Source: Gammaproteobacteria bacterium
GTDB taxonomy: Bacteria; Pseudomonadota; Gammaproteobacteria; HK1
NCBI GenBank assembly: GCA_012103455.1
Contig: WLWT01000001.1
Span: forward strand, 2,032,001 to 2,096,000
Reading direction: 5' to 3'
Length of the DNA stretch: 64,000 bases
Part shown: positions 25,704 through 34,474 of the stretch, piece by piece
Layout: each line of letters begins with the position of its first letter
How positions within the stretch are numbered: position 1 is the stretch's first letter
Translations under genes and position numbers: made by a program
The notes under the pieces: generated by a model
What the model was told of the DNA's origin: nothing
What the model saw: the letters and a program-made list of their open reading frames with translations, nothing else
Databases searched by the model: none

Positions 25704-26482
25704 AGTGCCTCCAGGTACGGTTCGAAGAGATCGATATTAAGGGTGCAATCTGCTTGCGCCGATGCCCCCCACAGTTCATCGCCGGTGAATGAAACGGTAT
25801 AGAGATGCTGTGGGTTTTCCCCGCAGCCATGGGCATTGGTATCGGGGTAAACCCAAGCGTTGTGAGCGCTGAGGATGCGCCCGCTCTTGGCCCTCACATA
25901 GGCGGGCAGACGAGTATGGCCGGGGGTACCTGTTGGCACGGTACGCACCCAATCGCCCGGCTTGAACTTGGCCGGGGTTAGCGCCTGCCTTGCGGCGGTG
26001 ACGCGGTGGTGGCTGTTCGCCGAATGGCTAGTGCTAACGGTGCCGGCGGACGGCGTGTGCGTGGACCTTGCTGGCCGGGCGGCTATCAGGGCATCGGCTG
26101 GCGCGCCCAATGCCAAGGCGCGCTCATCAATGATGGCCTGACTTACTATGCCTGCTTCCACCACCAATGTTTCCAAGCCGCCTAGCCAACGCCCATAATA
26201 GCCGTGCAGCAGATAAGCGCGAGGGTCGATGCGTTCTATGGCGTGACGAAACTGATCGGCATTGCGTATGATGCCGGCACGCCTTAGTTCGCGCATCATG
26301 TTGAATACGCGCGCCTCCCAATAGGCCTGAAATGCGTTTATAGAATCTTCGGCTTCTCTAGGATCCTCGGTTGTCCCCGGATCCTTGGTGTTGTTGGAAT
26401 CTTTAGCTTCGCCTGAAGCGGCGGGCCGCGCCCGGCCAAAGCCGTGTTTGCCACCCAGATCGTGTATACCGTCCACCGGCAC
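25700..26482 (-). CDS. nthB: nitrile hydratase beta subunit
   Basis: A 260-residue beta subunit. It begins PVDGIHDLGGKHGFG, the standard N-terminus, then has an insert of about 20 Asp/Glu/Lys-rich residues (about 22-45) that looks like a repeat-derived expansion. The helical domain (YWEARVFNMMRELR...) and the SH3-like C-terminal barrel (FKPGDWVRTVPTGTPGHTRLPAYVR) follow. It provides the other half of the active-site channel with the alpha subunit. First gene of the operon; the next gene upstream on the same strand is the second csrA, 243 bp away, with nothing recognisable between them. Confidence 0.94.
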   Translation of the reverse strand: MPVDGIHDLGGKHGFGRARPAASGEAKDSNNTKDPGTTEDPREAEDSINAFQAYWEARVFNMMRELRRAGIIRNADQFRHAIERIDPRAYLLHGYYGRWLGGLETLVVEAGIVSQAIIDERALALGAPADALIAARPARSTHTPSAGTVSTSHSANSHHRVTAARQALTPAKFKPGDWVRTVPTGTPGHTRLPAYVRAKSGRILSAHNAWVYPDTNAHGCGENPQHLYTVSFTGDELWGASAQADCTLNIDLFEPYLEAL

Positions 26483-26725
26483 ATCCTCCGTTGGCGCGCC
26501 ACCTGGAGGAAGTGTGAGGCTTACGGCCTATGGCGTATTAGCCCTATGGCGTTTAGCTATAACCCATCCTGGTTCCAGCGCGCTCAGGGCAGCCAGTGTA
26601 CCAGTGTGCTGCGCGGGTGTGCCGATCGCCTGTTTCGTTTGAGCCAGGCCCCAGATGGGACCGAAGGTAGACCATGGGCTGTGCGCGTGATGATCATGCG
26701 CGGGGGAGAGCGGGGTGCTTGGAGA

Positions 26726-26917
26726 TCATGATTTAGGCTCGCTCTTCTTTACCGGTGGGGCTTTGGCTTGCAGATAGATTTCCTCGCGGTGAACGGGAAT
26801 GCATTTAGGGGCGCTGATACCCACGCGCACCTGGCCGCGGTTGACGCCAAGTACGGTTACGGATACCTCATCTCCGATCATTAGGGTTTCTCCGACTCGG
26901 CGGGTCAATATCAACAT
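26726..26917 (-). CDS. csrA: second CsrA paralogue
   Basis: A 63-residue CsrA. Start ATG at 26917, giving [16 protein letters not shown], with aaggagag about 8 bases upstream. A longer frame to 26995 would add 26 unrelated residues. The core [21 protein letters not shown] keeps the RNA-binding strand and helix; compared with the copy at 17006 it differs at several surface positions and has a Lys/Pro-rich tail. It lies upstream of the nitrile hydratase genes on the same strand and divergent from the S24-type repressor gene, so it may be on a regulatory or mobile module. Confidence 0.9.
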   Translation of the reverse strand: MLILTRRVGETLMIGDEVSVTVLGVNRGQVRVGISAPKCIPVHREEIYLQAKAPPVKKSEPKS

Positions 26918-27075
26918 GGGCAAAACTCTCCTTGATTTTGTAATGGTGGTTAGTGCTGGAATGAGAAGAGCAGGAAGGAATGATTCTGTTCTCATTCCAG
27001 CAAAAGAAGTAAAAGGAATTTGACGTTGTAAGTCAACGCATATTGCCAGTTGGTCAAATAACCTTTACTGTATGA

Positions 27076-27741
27076 ATGAAGTGCAGGAATCGGATCCGCC
27101 ACATGAGGAAGGTCCTTTTGGACGTGAATCAAGTGGAGTTTGGTCGCTTTGCAGGCGTTACCAAGCAAGCGGTCTCCAATTGGGAGCGAGGCGTCTCTGT
27201 TCCTGATCGTCATGCGCTGAGGGCGCTGGCCCGGTCCAAGCGCATCAGTGCGGATTGGTTAACTGATGGAATAGGGGAACCGTTCCTGCCGTCCGGCATC
27301 TTCGAAACTGCCGACATGTACAACATCGACCCCTCGGCTCAAGTGCGCAATGAATTACCGCTGATCTCATGGACGGAGGCCCTGAGTTGGGATGCTGCCC
27401 GGATGAGTGAGGCGGCGGACAGGACCCTGGTGAGGGCGTCCAGACCGTTCTCGTCCGGCAGCTTTGCTTTGAGCGTGACAGGGGATGCGATGGAGGCGCC
27501 CGCGGGAACCAGTTTTCCCAATGGCGCTATTATTTGTGTCGATCCGGCGATGGAAGCCAAAGATGGTTCCTATGTGGTTATTCGCCCGGACGGCGGTGAG
27601 GCACTTACTTTCAAACAACTGGTGGTTGACGCTGGACGCCGCTATCTGAAGCCGTTGAACCCGCGTTATCCGATTACGGAGATCGGCGATTGCGCCGTGG
27701 TGGTCGGAGTGATACGGCAAATGATCTTGGACTTTAGCTGA
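27076..27741 (+). CDS. phage-type repressor (XRE + S24 domain), catalytic Ser replaced
   Basis: A 221-residue CI/LexA-like repressor. The N-terminal helix-turn-helix (about 15-65) reads NQVEFGRFAGVTKQAVSNWERG. The C-terminal S24 domain (about 110-215) reads SVTGDAMEAPAGTSFPNG. The residue that is the nucleophilic Ser in the usual GDSM motif is Ala here (codon GCG at 27487-27489), while the general-base Lys (TFKQL) is present. It should therefore dimerise but not self-cleave on RecA activation, making it a non-inducible repressor. The true N-terminus is uncertain: an overlapping frame from 27073 also looks plausible for the first 15 codons. It is divergent from csrA2. No other prophage genes are nearby. 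Confidence 0.8.
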   Translation: MKCRNRIRHMRKVLLDVNQVEFGRFAGVTKQAVSNWERGVSVPDRHALRALARSKRISADWLTDGIGEPFLPSGIFETADMYNIDPSAQVRNELPLISWTEALSWDAARMSEAADRTLVRASRPFSSGSFALSVTGDAMEAPAGTSFPNGAIICVDPAMEAKDGSYVVIRPDGGEALTFKQLVVDAGRRYLKPLNPRYPITEIGDCAVVVGVIRQMILDFS

Positions 27742-27768
27742 GTGAAAATCCAAGACTATTGATTCTTT

Positions 27769-28395
27769 TCAAAGACGGTTTCGTAGTCCCCAGCGCCTTG
27801 GTGTGCGAACTCCCTTGGTGTGCGAACTCCCTTGGTGTGCGAACTCCCTTGGTGTGCGAACTCCCTTGGTGTGCGAACTCCCTTGGTGTGCGAACTCCCT
27901 TGGTGTGCGAAATCCCTTGGTGTGCGAAATCGATGTGTAGCAGGTCAGCGGCAACCTGGGCGAAGCTGGTTTCGTGTCCTTGGCCGCTTCGCGCGATGTG
28001 GCTACAGTCATGGCGATCGCTTCGCCGACGTGGCGCGCCTGCTCGAGCGGCAGCAGGTGGTGGGGGCCTTCGAAGATGGCGCCGTTTGCGCCGGCCAGTT
28101 TGAGATCGAAGCGGGTCGATGGCAGGGGGTTGTGGGCGATGGGCCGAAGCTTGTGGCTGTGGCAGTCTTGACCGGCGACGATGCCGATTGCGCCGGGTAG
28201 AGCCTGGGCCTGGCGCTTGCCGGACAGGGCAAAACGAGCATTCGGATAGGGCGATCGCACCATGGCGGCGTAGAGTTGGTCCGGTGCGTTGAAGTCATCG
28301 GTGAACCGGCCCTCACCACGGAGCAACCGGGTGTTTTCTTTGCGGGTGACGGGATGGCCGATCCACCTGAAGCGGGTGTCGTCGAAATGGGCCAT
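27769..28395 (-). pseudogene. aldehyde oxidase / xanthine dehydrogenase large-subunit fragment
   Basis: The first 145 codons encode the N-terminus of a CoxL-type molybdenum hydroxylase subunit. RKENTRLLRGEGRFTDDF and YAAMVRSPYPNARF are typical, and EARHVGEAIAMTVA-like residues follow. The family is normally about 780 residues with molybdopterin-binding domains, none of which is present. The frame then runs into eight copies of a 17-bp tandem repeat and ends. It is a truncated, dead gene with repeat expansion at the break. Start ATG at 28395. Confidence 0.8.
27796..27931 (+). repeat. 17-bp tandem repeat, eight units
   Basis: Eight perfect-length units of ccttggtgtgcgaactc back to back (136 bp). 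The last two carry gaaatc in place of gaactc. The unit is not a multiple of three, so on the minus strand the same DNA is read in all three frames, giving the peptide cycle SHTKGVRTPREFAHQG. There are no spacers, so it is not a CRISPR array. It sits at the truncation point of the aldehyde oxidase fragment. Confidence 0.97.
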
Positions 28396-28816
28396 TTACA
28401 AACCCGTACCTCGGAATTGTTTGTGATGGAAAGTTGAAGTTACATGCAGGAGGGATGCGGCAAATACGAAACGCTACGCGGCCCTTCGCTGGGGGCGTCG
28501 TTGCGGCCACCTCGCGACCGGCATAATCGATTCGGCTTTAACATCGCGGCCCGTTTCATGATTTAGGCGGAGCACGAACTGGCGGACCGGAGCCGCGCTC
28601 TGCTGCCCATCAATGGTCTTGACCCCTGGCTGCAAGAACACGTATTCGCCCAGGGCGAGCCAGCCACCTTCAAGCGGCGGGCTTACATTCTCGAATAATC
28701 TTCATAAGCTGGACTCCTTATCCTCTTCTTGACACCAGCTTTATGTTCGATCGCTGGTTCGGCACCTAGATGCCGGTTAAAGGTGAGGAGGCGTCCATCC
28801 TATTGCTTATGGTCAT
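28396..28816. other. no supported gene
   Basis: I see no confident gene. On the plus strand a frame from about 28564 to 28698 (AEHELADRSRALLPINGLDP...) looks protein-like but has no start codon and no family I recognise; it may be part of a lost gene. The end nearest 28816 overlaps the downstream flank of the protease gene. Confidence 0.35.
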
Positions 28817-30181
28817 TCAGCGCACCGGTATGAATAAGCCGGCGCCGTCGCGTATCAGTGCAAAAGCAACGATTCGTCCCAGGCGGCTTACCACGCTGCG
28901 CAATTCATCGACTGATCGCACCCAGACGTTGTTGATTTGCACGATGACATCGCCTTTGCGCAAACCCGCCGCATGGGCCCGGCTAGCGCGGCGCACTTCG
29001 TCCACATAAACACCGGATTGTCCTTGCATGGGGTGATCGGATGGGATGGGCGAGAACTTTGCGCCTTCCAGTTGTCCGCCCGCTTGGCTGGAGGCGCCTA
29101 TGGTGGTGGCGCCGATGGTGCCTACTTCGACCCGTAGGGTTCTGCGGCGGTTATTGCGAATAAAAGTGACGTCGATTTCCTTACCCCGCTCAACCATGCC
29201 AACTAAGTTGCGCAGATGGCCCGAACCGCGTACCGGCTTGTTATCGACACGGATGATGATATCGCCTGCTTCCAGTCCGGCCCGCTCTGCGGGTGAGCCT
29301 TGTTGTACACGGGAGATGACCGCGCCACGGTTTTGCTTGAGTTTAAGGCCTGCGGCTAACTCAGGGGTGAGATCGACGATGGCTACCCCGATGACGCCGC
29401 GGCGTACTTCGCCGTGGCGGGCCAGTTGGTCCATCACGGCCCGCGCCATGTTGGTGGGGACGGCGAAGCCGATGCCGAGGTTACCGCCAGCGGCGGAGAT
29501 GATAGAGGAGTTGATGCCTACGAGTTCGCCCTTGGAATTAACCAAGGCACCGCCGGAGTTGCCCGGATTGATGGCGGCATCGGTTTGGATGAGATCCTCG
29601 TAACCATCGCCCCGCAGCACCCGGCCAAGCGCGCTCACCATGCCGCTAGTGACGGTTTGGCCAAGGCCGAAGGGATTGCCGATAGCGAAAACGATGTCAC
29701 CTACTTTGACGGTGTCCGAATCGTTCATAGTCAATTGTTCAAGATGCTCGACCGGAATTTTCAAAAGTGCGATGTCGGTATCCGGATCGCTGCCTATCAC
29801 TTCAGCTTCGAGTCTGCGCCGGTCTTTTAGCGTGACGATGACGGCACCTTGATCCGCTTTATCGACTACGTGATGGTTGGTGAGCACATAACCGCGTTTC
29901 GCGTCCACTACCACTCCGGAGGCATGTTGGCGCCGTGGTTCCGGGGTATAGAAAAACTGGCGCAAAAGCGGATCAGCGGGATTGACCGGCTGTACCGAAA
30001 TGCTGACCACGGCGGGCGTCACCTTGTCTAGTAGGGGTGCCATCGTCATGACACCACGTTCGGGATCCAGCACCGCGCCTTGCGCACTGGCCAGTGACGG
30101 TGTCAATAACAAAACCAAAGACAATGACGCCAAAAGCAGTGGTTTGTATGCGATCGATTCAGCTTTGACTGAGTTGGGCAT
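28817..30181 (-). CDS. degQ: periplasmic serine protease, HtrA/DegP-DegQ family
   Basis: A 454-residue periplasmic quality-control protease and chaperone. A signal peptide of about 33 residues ends ASA. The trypsin-like domain has His104 (TNHHVV), Asp136 (DPDTDIALLK) and Ser209 (NPGNSGG). Two PDZ domains follow (about 265-350 and 390-450), each with its carboxylate-binding region. The length matches DegQ/DegP. The exact paralogue (DegP, DegQ or MucD type) cannot be told; the symbol is therefore approximate. It is transcribed alone, with an intergenic region on each side. Confidence 0.92.
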   Translation of the reverse strand: MPNSVKAESIAYKPLLLASLSLVLLLTPSLASAQGAVLDPERGVMTMAPLLDKVTPAVVSISVQPVNPADPLLRQFFYTPEPRRQHASGVVVDAKRGYVLTNHHVVDKADQGAVIVTLKDRRRLEAEVIGSDPDTDIALLKIPVEHLEQLTMNDSDTVKVGDIVFAIGNPFGLGQTVTSGMVSALGRVLRGDGYEDLIQTDAAINPGNSGGALVNSKGELVGINSSIISAAGGNLGIGFAVPTNMARAVMDQLARHGEVRRGVIGVAIVDLTPELAAGLKLKQNRGAVISRVQQGSPAERAGLEAGDIIIRVDNKPVRGSGHLRNLVGMVERGKEIDVTFIRNNRRRTLRVEVGTIGATTIGASSQAGGQLEGAKFSPIPSDHPMQGQSGVYVDEVRRASRAHAAGLRKGDVIVQINNVWVRSVDELRSVVSRLGRIVAFALIRDGAGLFIPVR

Positions 30182-30530
30182 TACGTCATCCTCTCGCGAG
30201 TACTGCGCAGGTGTAGACGCGGGTGGTGCCGTAGGGTTCTGCGATTGGGCATTTTTTCTATCCTGCGCTCTGCTGACGGATCGTTGACAAAACAGATGAT
30301 CGACAAAAATGTGGTCGAGTCAATGTTTCTACAAGCGCTGCGAAATTAACTGGCGGGCCGCGCGTTGGGCGGGGTCACCGCTCTCACGTACGCTTGCACT
30401 GTTGCTGCTTCGATGATTGAACGCCTAGGCCGTTAAATGCCTGGGTAGCTGGCTTAAGGAGGACTCAGTGAAGATTGGGGAATGTATGGAGGAGTGGGTG
30501 CGGCCTCCTCTATGGCCGGTTCATACTCAA
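30182..30530. other. intergenic, presumed protease promoter region
   Basis: No gene is supported. The stretch should hold the promoter for the HtrA protease on the minus strand, but I cannot define one with confidence. It ends at MITE copy 5. Confidence 0.4.
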
Positions 30531-30632
30531 GGGCACCTGCTAAAAATGCGCTTTTTCCGCGCTTGCGGCGGCGCGGTTGTGTGCGCGGTGCTTCCTTGCA
30601 CTCACGAAACAATGACTATTTTTAGCGGTGCT
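30531..30632 (-). repeat. MITE-like element copy 5, internally deleted
   Basis: A 102-bp copy. Both ends are present (gggcacctgctaaaaatgc and gactatttttagcggtgctc), but about 40 bp of the middle, including the part reading cctcaggtatcacctatacac in other copies, is gone. No target duplication is apparent. It lies 14 bp from the stop of the SbmA/BacA-like gene. Confidence 0.88.
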
Positions 30633-30646
30633 CTTTTGATGGTGGG

Positions 30647-31648
30647 TTAGAGAGGGTCTGGAACCGCTGGCATTTCTTTGCCATCGATCGCTGCCTCGAA
30701 CGCTTTTAAGCGTTTGTAGATGGACATCAGGCGAACTATTGTTTTCCAGGAATGCACCAAGAATTGAAAGGAATCTTCTACTCTGCCGAAGGCGCGTACG
30801 ATTTGTTGCAAGACGCCTAGAGTGAAAGCAGCGGCAACAATGGAAGGTGCCAGTGCAATGTAGGGCAAGATAACGGTCGATTGTAGATATGACCACTTGG
30901 CGACGTCGAAGTACATGTAATGCAAGTAGAGGCGGAAGTAGTTCTTGCGTACTCGGCTGAAGAGTTCATGAAGGGTTTCCGGGCCTGCCCGGGCGGCATC
31001 ATCTTCTCCTAGCACCAGTTCTTTGCGGTAGGCCGCTTCCACCCGCTGATTGTTGAACTCGAGGCCGGGCAACTTGATGCCGACGATGGCTAGCACCACG
31101 GTGCCGCAGGCCGCCGATAAGATGGCGACGTACACCAGGGAATGATCGACCGGACCTATCCATGGGAGCGCGGTCACGTGTTTGCTGAGTTCCCATAGAA
31201 TGGGTAGGAATGCGATTAATGTCATCACCGAACGAAGGAAAAATACGCCTAGCCCCTCCACGATGTTGGCGAATTCCATGGTGTCCTCTTGCACTCTTTG
31301 CGACGCGCCTTCGATGTGGCGTACTTTGTACCAATGGCTCACGTAGTAGTCGTTCATCGCCGTGCGCCACCGGAATACGAAGTGGCGAACATAAAAGTCC
31401 AGCAGTACGGCAACTATGATGTATGTTCCGGCGATAGCCGCGAAAGTTAGGCAACTGTCGATAAAAGTGTCTAGAGAAACGCTGCCGGCTTTGCCGAGCG
31501 CTTTTTGGATCAGATCGTAGAACTCGCCGAACCATTCGTTGATCCTGACGTCCAGTTGCACCTTGTACCAAGTAACGTAGAAGATTAAGGCGCTGCCGAT
31601 GAGCGACCAGTGAAACCATTGGCGATTGAGGAAAAACGAGCGAAACAT
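30647..31648 (-). CDS. SbmA/BacA-like peptide transporter
   Basis: An inner-membrane protein of 333 residues related to SbmA/BacA, proton-driven importers of peptides and peptide antibiotics. Start ATG at 31648, preceded by ggagacgcccc, gives MFRSFFLNRQWFHWSL, matching the family start; an upstream frame would add 46 unlikely residues. Six to seven hydrophobic segments are visible. Family-typical stretches include WRTAMNDYYVSHW and FRLYLHYMYFDVAKWSY. BacA is needed for chronic host infection in rhizobia and brucellae, but homologues are widespread. It is shorter than E. coli SbmA (about 400 residues) and may represent the shorter subclass. Confidence 0.85.
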   Translation of the reverse strand: MFRSFFLNRQWFHWSLIGSALIFYVTWYKVQLDVRINEWFGEFYDLIQKALGKAGSVSLDTFIDSCLTFAAIAGTYIIVAVLLDFYVRHFVFRWRTAMNDYYVSHWYKVRHIEGASQRVQEDTMEFANIVEGLGVFFLRSVMTLIAFLPILWELSKHVTALPWIGPVDHSLVYVAILSAACGTVVLAIVGIKLPGLEFNNQRVEAAYRKELVLGEDDAARAGPETLHELFSRVRKNYFRLYLHYMYFDVAKWSYLQSTVILPYIALAPSIVAAAFTLGVLQQIVRAFGRVEDSFQFLVHSWKTIVRLMSIYKRLKAFEAAIDGKEMPAVPDPL

Positions 31649-31818
31649 CGGGGCGTCTCCAAGGATAAAGGTGCCTGCTTCGACCTGCCGGGTGGGGTTG
31701 GGTTGCACCAAGGCCGGCTGTTGAATAGCGGCTGTTAAATGGTGGTTACTGCAATGGTAGCCCGGCAATAGTAGCCATTGAGTCATGCTGTTGAGTCATT
31801 GGGCAGGGAGGCGCCAGT

Positions 31819-32139
31819 ATGAACTTGCGCGGCCTACGCTACTTCGTCGCCGTGGCGCGATTGCGCCATTTCGGCAAAGCGGCCAGCCTAGAGATCTTGC
31901 TGCAACTCATCGGCGCGGGATTTGGCTGCACACTGGTACCGGCGCTGGCGGTGCGTAGCGCATGGATGACTGATACGGGCGTGGTGGTTCGCCCGTTGGC
32001 ATCTATACGTTGGCGTTTATAAGGGGCTAGGCGGCGGGTCTCGATGGTATGGCGGCGCACGTTTCCTGGGATGCAGGCACTGGAAGCCGTGGCTCAGGTG
32101 ATCGCCGATTGCTTACCGGACACCGCTCGCGCCCTGTGA
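31819..32139 (+). pseudogene. LysR-type regulator with large internal deletion
   Basis: The frame starts with a LysR/OxyR N-terminus, MNLRGLRYFVAVARLRHFGKAAS, and then jumps directly to LLQLIGAGFGCTLVPALAVRS, which normally lies near residue 225 in the OxyR-type effector domain. The recognition helix and most of the sensor are missing. A frameshift with a stop at about 32020 follows; the C-terminal RRRVSMVWRRTFPGMQALEAV continues in another frame to the TGA at 32137-32139. Clearly non-functional. It is divergent from the SbmA/BacA-like gene. Confidence 0.82.
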
Positions 32140-32216
32140 CGTGATTGATCCCCGCAGGCGATTGATCACTGGGGCGATCTATCACCGGGAGCGGTTATAA
32201 CTGGGAGGCGTTCAAG

Positions 32217-32423
32217 ATGCGCTATCGAGAAGGTCAGGACCCCAGCGGCGAGCTGGGTGGCGCGGGCTCGGATGAGGTGATGGTGTTCACCTACGCCATC
32301 GGACTTATCATCGGCATCATTCTGACTTGGGTGGGTTGGCGTGGCCGCCAGTGGTGGCTGGTTTTTTGGTGTGGCGGCCTCATTATCGCCAGCATTGCCG
32401 TGCTCATCTGGGACTATGTTTAG
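32217..32423 (+). CDS. small membrane protein, unknown function
   Basis: A 68-residue protein with two predicted transmembrane helices (about 23-42 and 46-65) and an acidic, Gly-rich N-terminus. Start ATG at 32217 has ggaggcg about 8 bases upstream, a good ribosome site. I do not recognise it. It lies 130 bp before rpoH on the same strand. Confidence 0.6.
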   Translation: MRYREGQDPSGELGGAGSDEVMVFTYAIGLIIGIILTWVGWRGRQWWLVFWCGGLIIASIAVLIWDYV

Positions 32424-32555
32424 TTGTTTTGGGTGAAAATTTTACCATTCAATCAATAAGTTAAAATGATTGTTAACTTTTTTGCCGGATGCTCTTGAAT
32501 GTATCCTGGCCGCCCTCAGATCGCTTTCAAAGCTATCGGAAGAGAAGACGAGTAT

Positions 32556-33398
32556 ATGAGCAATGCAATTGCACTATCGCTGACTTTGCCCACACAGGAT
32601 CTACGGGCTTATAAGCGAGCAGTACAGCGGTTCCCGTTGCTGGAGGAACGAGAAGAGAAACAGCTGGCCGAACGCCTGCGCGATGACAACGACGTGGATG
32701 CCGCATGGCAGTTGGTGACGGCTCACTTGCGGTTCGTGGTCAAGATCGCCCGTGGTTATTCGGGCTACGGATTGAATGAAGGCGACCTCATTCAGGAAGG
32801 TAACGTCGGGTTGATGAAAGCGGTACGCCGTTTCGATCCGGGTTTCGGGGTACGGTTGGTCTCTTTCGCCGTACACTGGATCCGCGCCGAGATCCACGAA
32901 TACGTGCTGCGTAACTGGCGCATCGTCAAGGTGGCGACCACCAAAGCACAGCGTAAGCTCTTCTTTAACTTGCGTGGTGAGAAGAAGCGCTTGGCTTGGC
33001 TGAACCGCGAAGAGGCCAATGCGATCGCGGCCGACTTGGGTGTGACCACGGACGAAGTGTACGAGATGGAACGCCGGTTGGCGGGGCGTGACGAGGCTTT
33101 CGATATGCCCGCTGATGATGACGAAGCTTACACACCGGCTGCTTATTTGGCTGATGATGAATCCAATCCGGCCGCTGTGGTGGAGGCGCAGGAATGGGAG
33201 CGCGGTAGCGCTGAAGGTATTCGCCACGGTCTCGATAAATTAGATGCGCGTAGCCGCGATATCATCGAGCGCCGCTGGATGGCGCAGGAGAAAGCGACCC
33301 TGCATGAACTAGCCGCCGAGTACAGCGTATCGGCGGAGCGTATCCGTCAGATTGAGGCGGCGGCGATGAAAAAGCTCAAGGCTTACTTGGAAGCGTAA
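32556..33398 (+). CDS. rpoH: RNA polymerase sigma-32 factor
   Basis: Heat-shock sigma factor of 280 residues. The start is the ATG at 32556 (MSNAIALSLTLPTQDLRAY); the frame to 32499 adds 19 residues unlike the family. Region 2 shows NLxxV-like HLRFVVKIARGYSGYGLNEGDLIQEGN, and the RpoH box QRKLFFNLRGEKKRL is present. Region 4 ends in the helix-turn-helix TLHELAAEYSVSAERIRQIE. It is not next to ftsEX here, unlike in many gammaproteobacteria. The region before it is AT-rich and may hold mRNA secondary structure that senses heat, but I have not identified one. Confidence 0.96.
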   Translation: MSNAIALSLTLPTQDLRAYKRAVQRFPLLEEREEKQLAERLRDDNDVDAAWQLVTAHLRFVVKIARGYSGYGLNEGDLIQEGNVGLMKAVRRFDPGFGVRLVSFAVHWIRAEIHEYVLRNWRIVKVATTKAQRKLFFNLRGEKKRLAWLNREEANAIAADLGVTTDEVYEMERRLAGRDEAFDMPADDDEAYTPAAYLADDESNPAAVVEAQEWERGSAEGIRHGLDKLDARSRDIIERRWMAQEKATLHELAAEYSVSAERIRQIEAAAMKKLKAYLEA

Positions 33399-33425
33399 GC
33401 GCTTCAGTGTAGAGGTCGAACTCAC

Positions 33426-34349
33426 CTATACGGCGGCGTGCAGCATCGGACGCCGCGTCCCCTCGAAGACCATGCAAGCATCCATGTATTGACGGCTGCT
33501 TTTAGGCATGGGCACTCGGGCGCCCGCGATATATCCGATCAAAGCTTTGCCGTCCTTCAGCAGGGCGCCCACTTCCCGGTGCAGCGCATCGTTACGCGGT
33601 CCCGTGGGTGCGTAGCTGAGTAGCGCCTCTCCCGCCGCCACATAACTTGGCCACACTTCGAAGATCTTCGGATCGGAGCGCATGGTTTCGCTTTCGAGTT
33701 TCGCCTGTTCCTGAAAGGCGTGAATGAGCGGAACACTATCGGCAAAACCGGATACAGCGCCGATCACGTCGCACATGACGCTGGCGATGGCATCTATATC
33801 GCGCATGCTCTGGGCGATCTTGAGATAGCGCGACTCGTAGAACACCGGGATGGGCAGAGCAAAAGCTTTGAAGGGTTCGCCCCACAACTCGTCGATGCCC
33901 TCGTGCCCGCTGTAATGTTTGACTTGCTTACCGAGTTCCAGTGCTTCTTGAAAGTATCGTTCACACTTGAGCATCAACTCGTTATCGCTGCTTATCTCCA
34001 CGCCGTGTTCGCCGAGTTCCACGATGGCGGTAAAGATGTCGGTGGCGCGGTTGAACAGGGCGCCGGCCAGCATGGCTGCGTTGACCCGCCTGCGGCTCGG
34101 TTCGATTTCCTTCTGGAACGCCTCCCGTGCGCGATCCAGCCGATCGCCGGGCGTATTGATGCCGGGCTCGGTATGGTGAAACAGCCGGCGGGTGAGGGAG
34201 TCGATGAGAACCTTGCGGGCGTGCAAGTCGTCGGGAGGCGGGGTGTAGTGGCGGATCCAGTAGCCATCATAGTAAACACACCGTTTGTCACCGAATTGCG
34301 CCACGGTTCCATCGGCGACGTCCTCGGCGGATGCGACGTCTTTGACCAT
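33426..34349 (-). CDS. hypothetical protein, 307 residues
   Basis: I do not recognise this protein. The first 60 residues contain CVYYDGYWIRHYTPPPDDL. The rest is predicted helical, with regular spacing of Ala, Leu and acidic residues and repeated helix pairs (for example ALFNRATDIFTAIVEL, CERYFQEALELGKQV). It has no signal peptide or membrane segment, so it is probably a cytoplasmic all-alpha protein, possibly with a tetratricopeptide-like fold. The frame is intact, GC-rich like the core genes, and convergent with rpoH; it looks like a real chromosomal gene. Confidence 0.7.
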   Translation of the reverse strand: MVKDVASAEDVADGTVAQFGDKRCVYYDGYWIRHYTPPPDDLHARKVLIDSLTRRLFHHTEPGINTPGDRLDRAREAFQKEIEPSRRRVNAAMLAGALFNRATDIFTAIVELGEHGVEISSDNELMLKCERYFQEALELGKQVKHYSGHEGIDELWGEPFKAFALPIPVFYESRYLKIAQSMRDIDAIASVMCDVIGAVSGFADSVPLIHAFQEQAKLESETMRSDPKIFEVWPSYVAAGEALLSYAPTGPRNDALHREVGALLKDGKALIGYIAGARVPMPKSSRQYMDACMVFEGTRRPMLHAAV

Positions 34350-34474
34350 ACAAGTTGACTCGCAAGGTGTGCGACGGCGGGATCATAGCTGGGGTACCCG
34401 CGACAAAACACCCCTCTTCGAGCCTGAGTCGTGGTTTATTTCAGGCTGCCGGCGTATATCACGCCGATTTAATA

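Noticed and set aside
26444..26731. 95-codon plus-strand frame upstream of the nitrile hydratase genes
   Set aside because: It overlaps the beta subunit start on the other strand, has no recognisable domain and shares imperfect short repeats with the spacer.
27796..27931. CRISPR array
   Set aside because: The 17-bp units are contiguous with no spacers, and no cas genes are in the window. A simple tandem repeat explains it.
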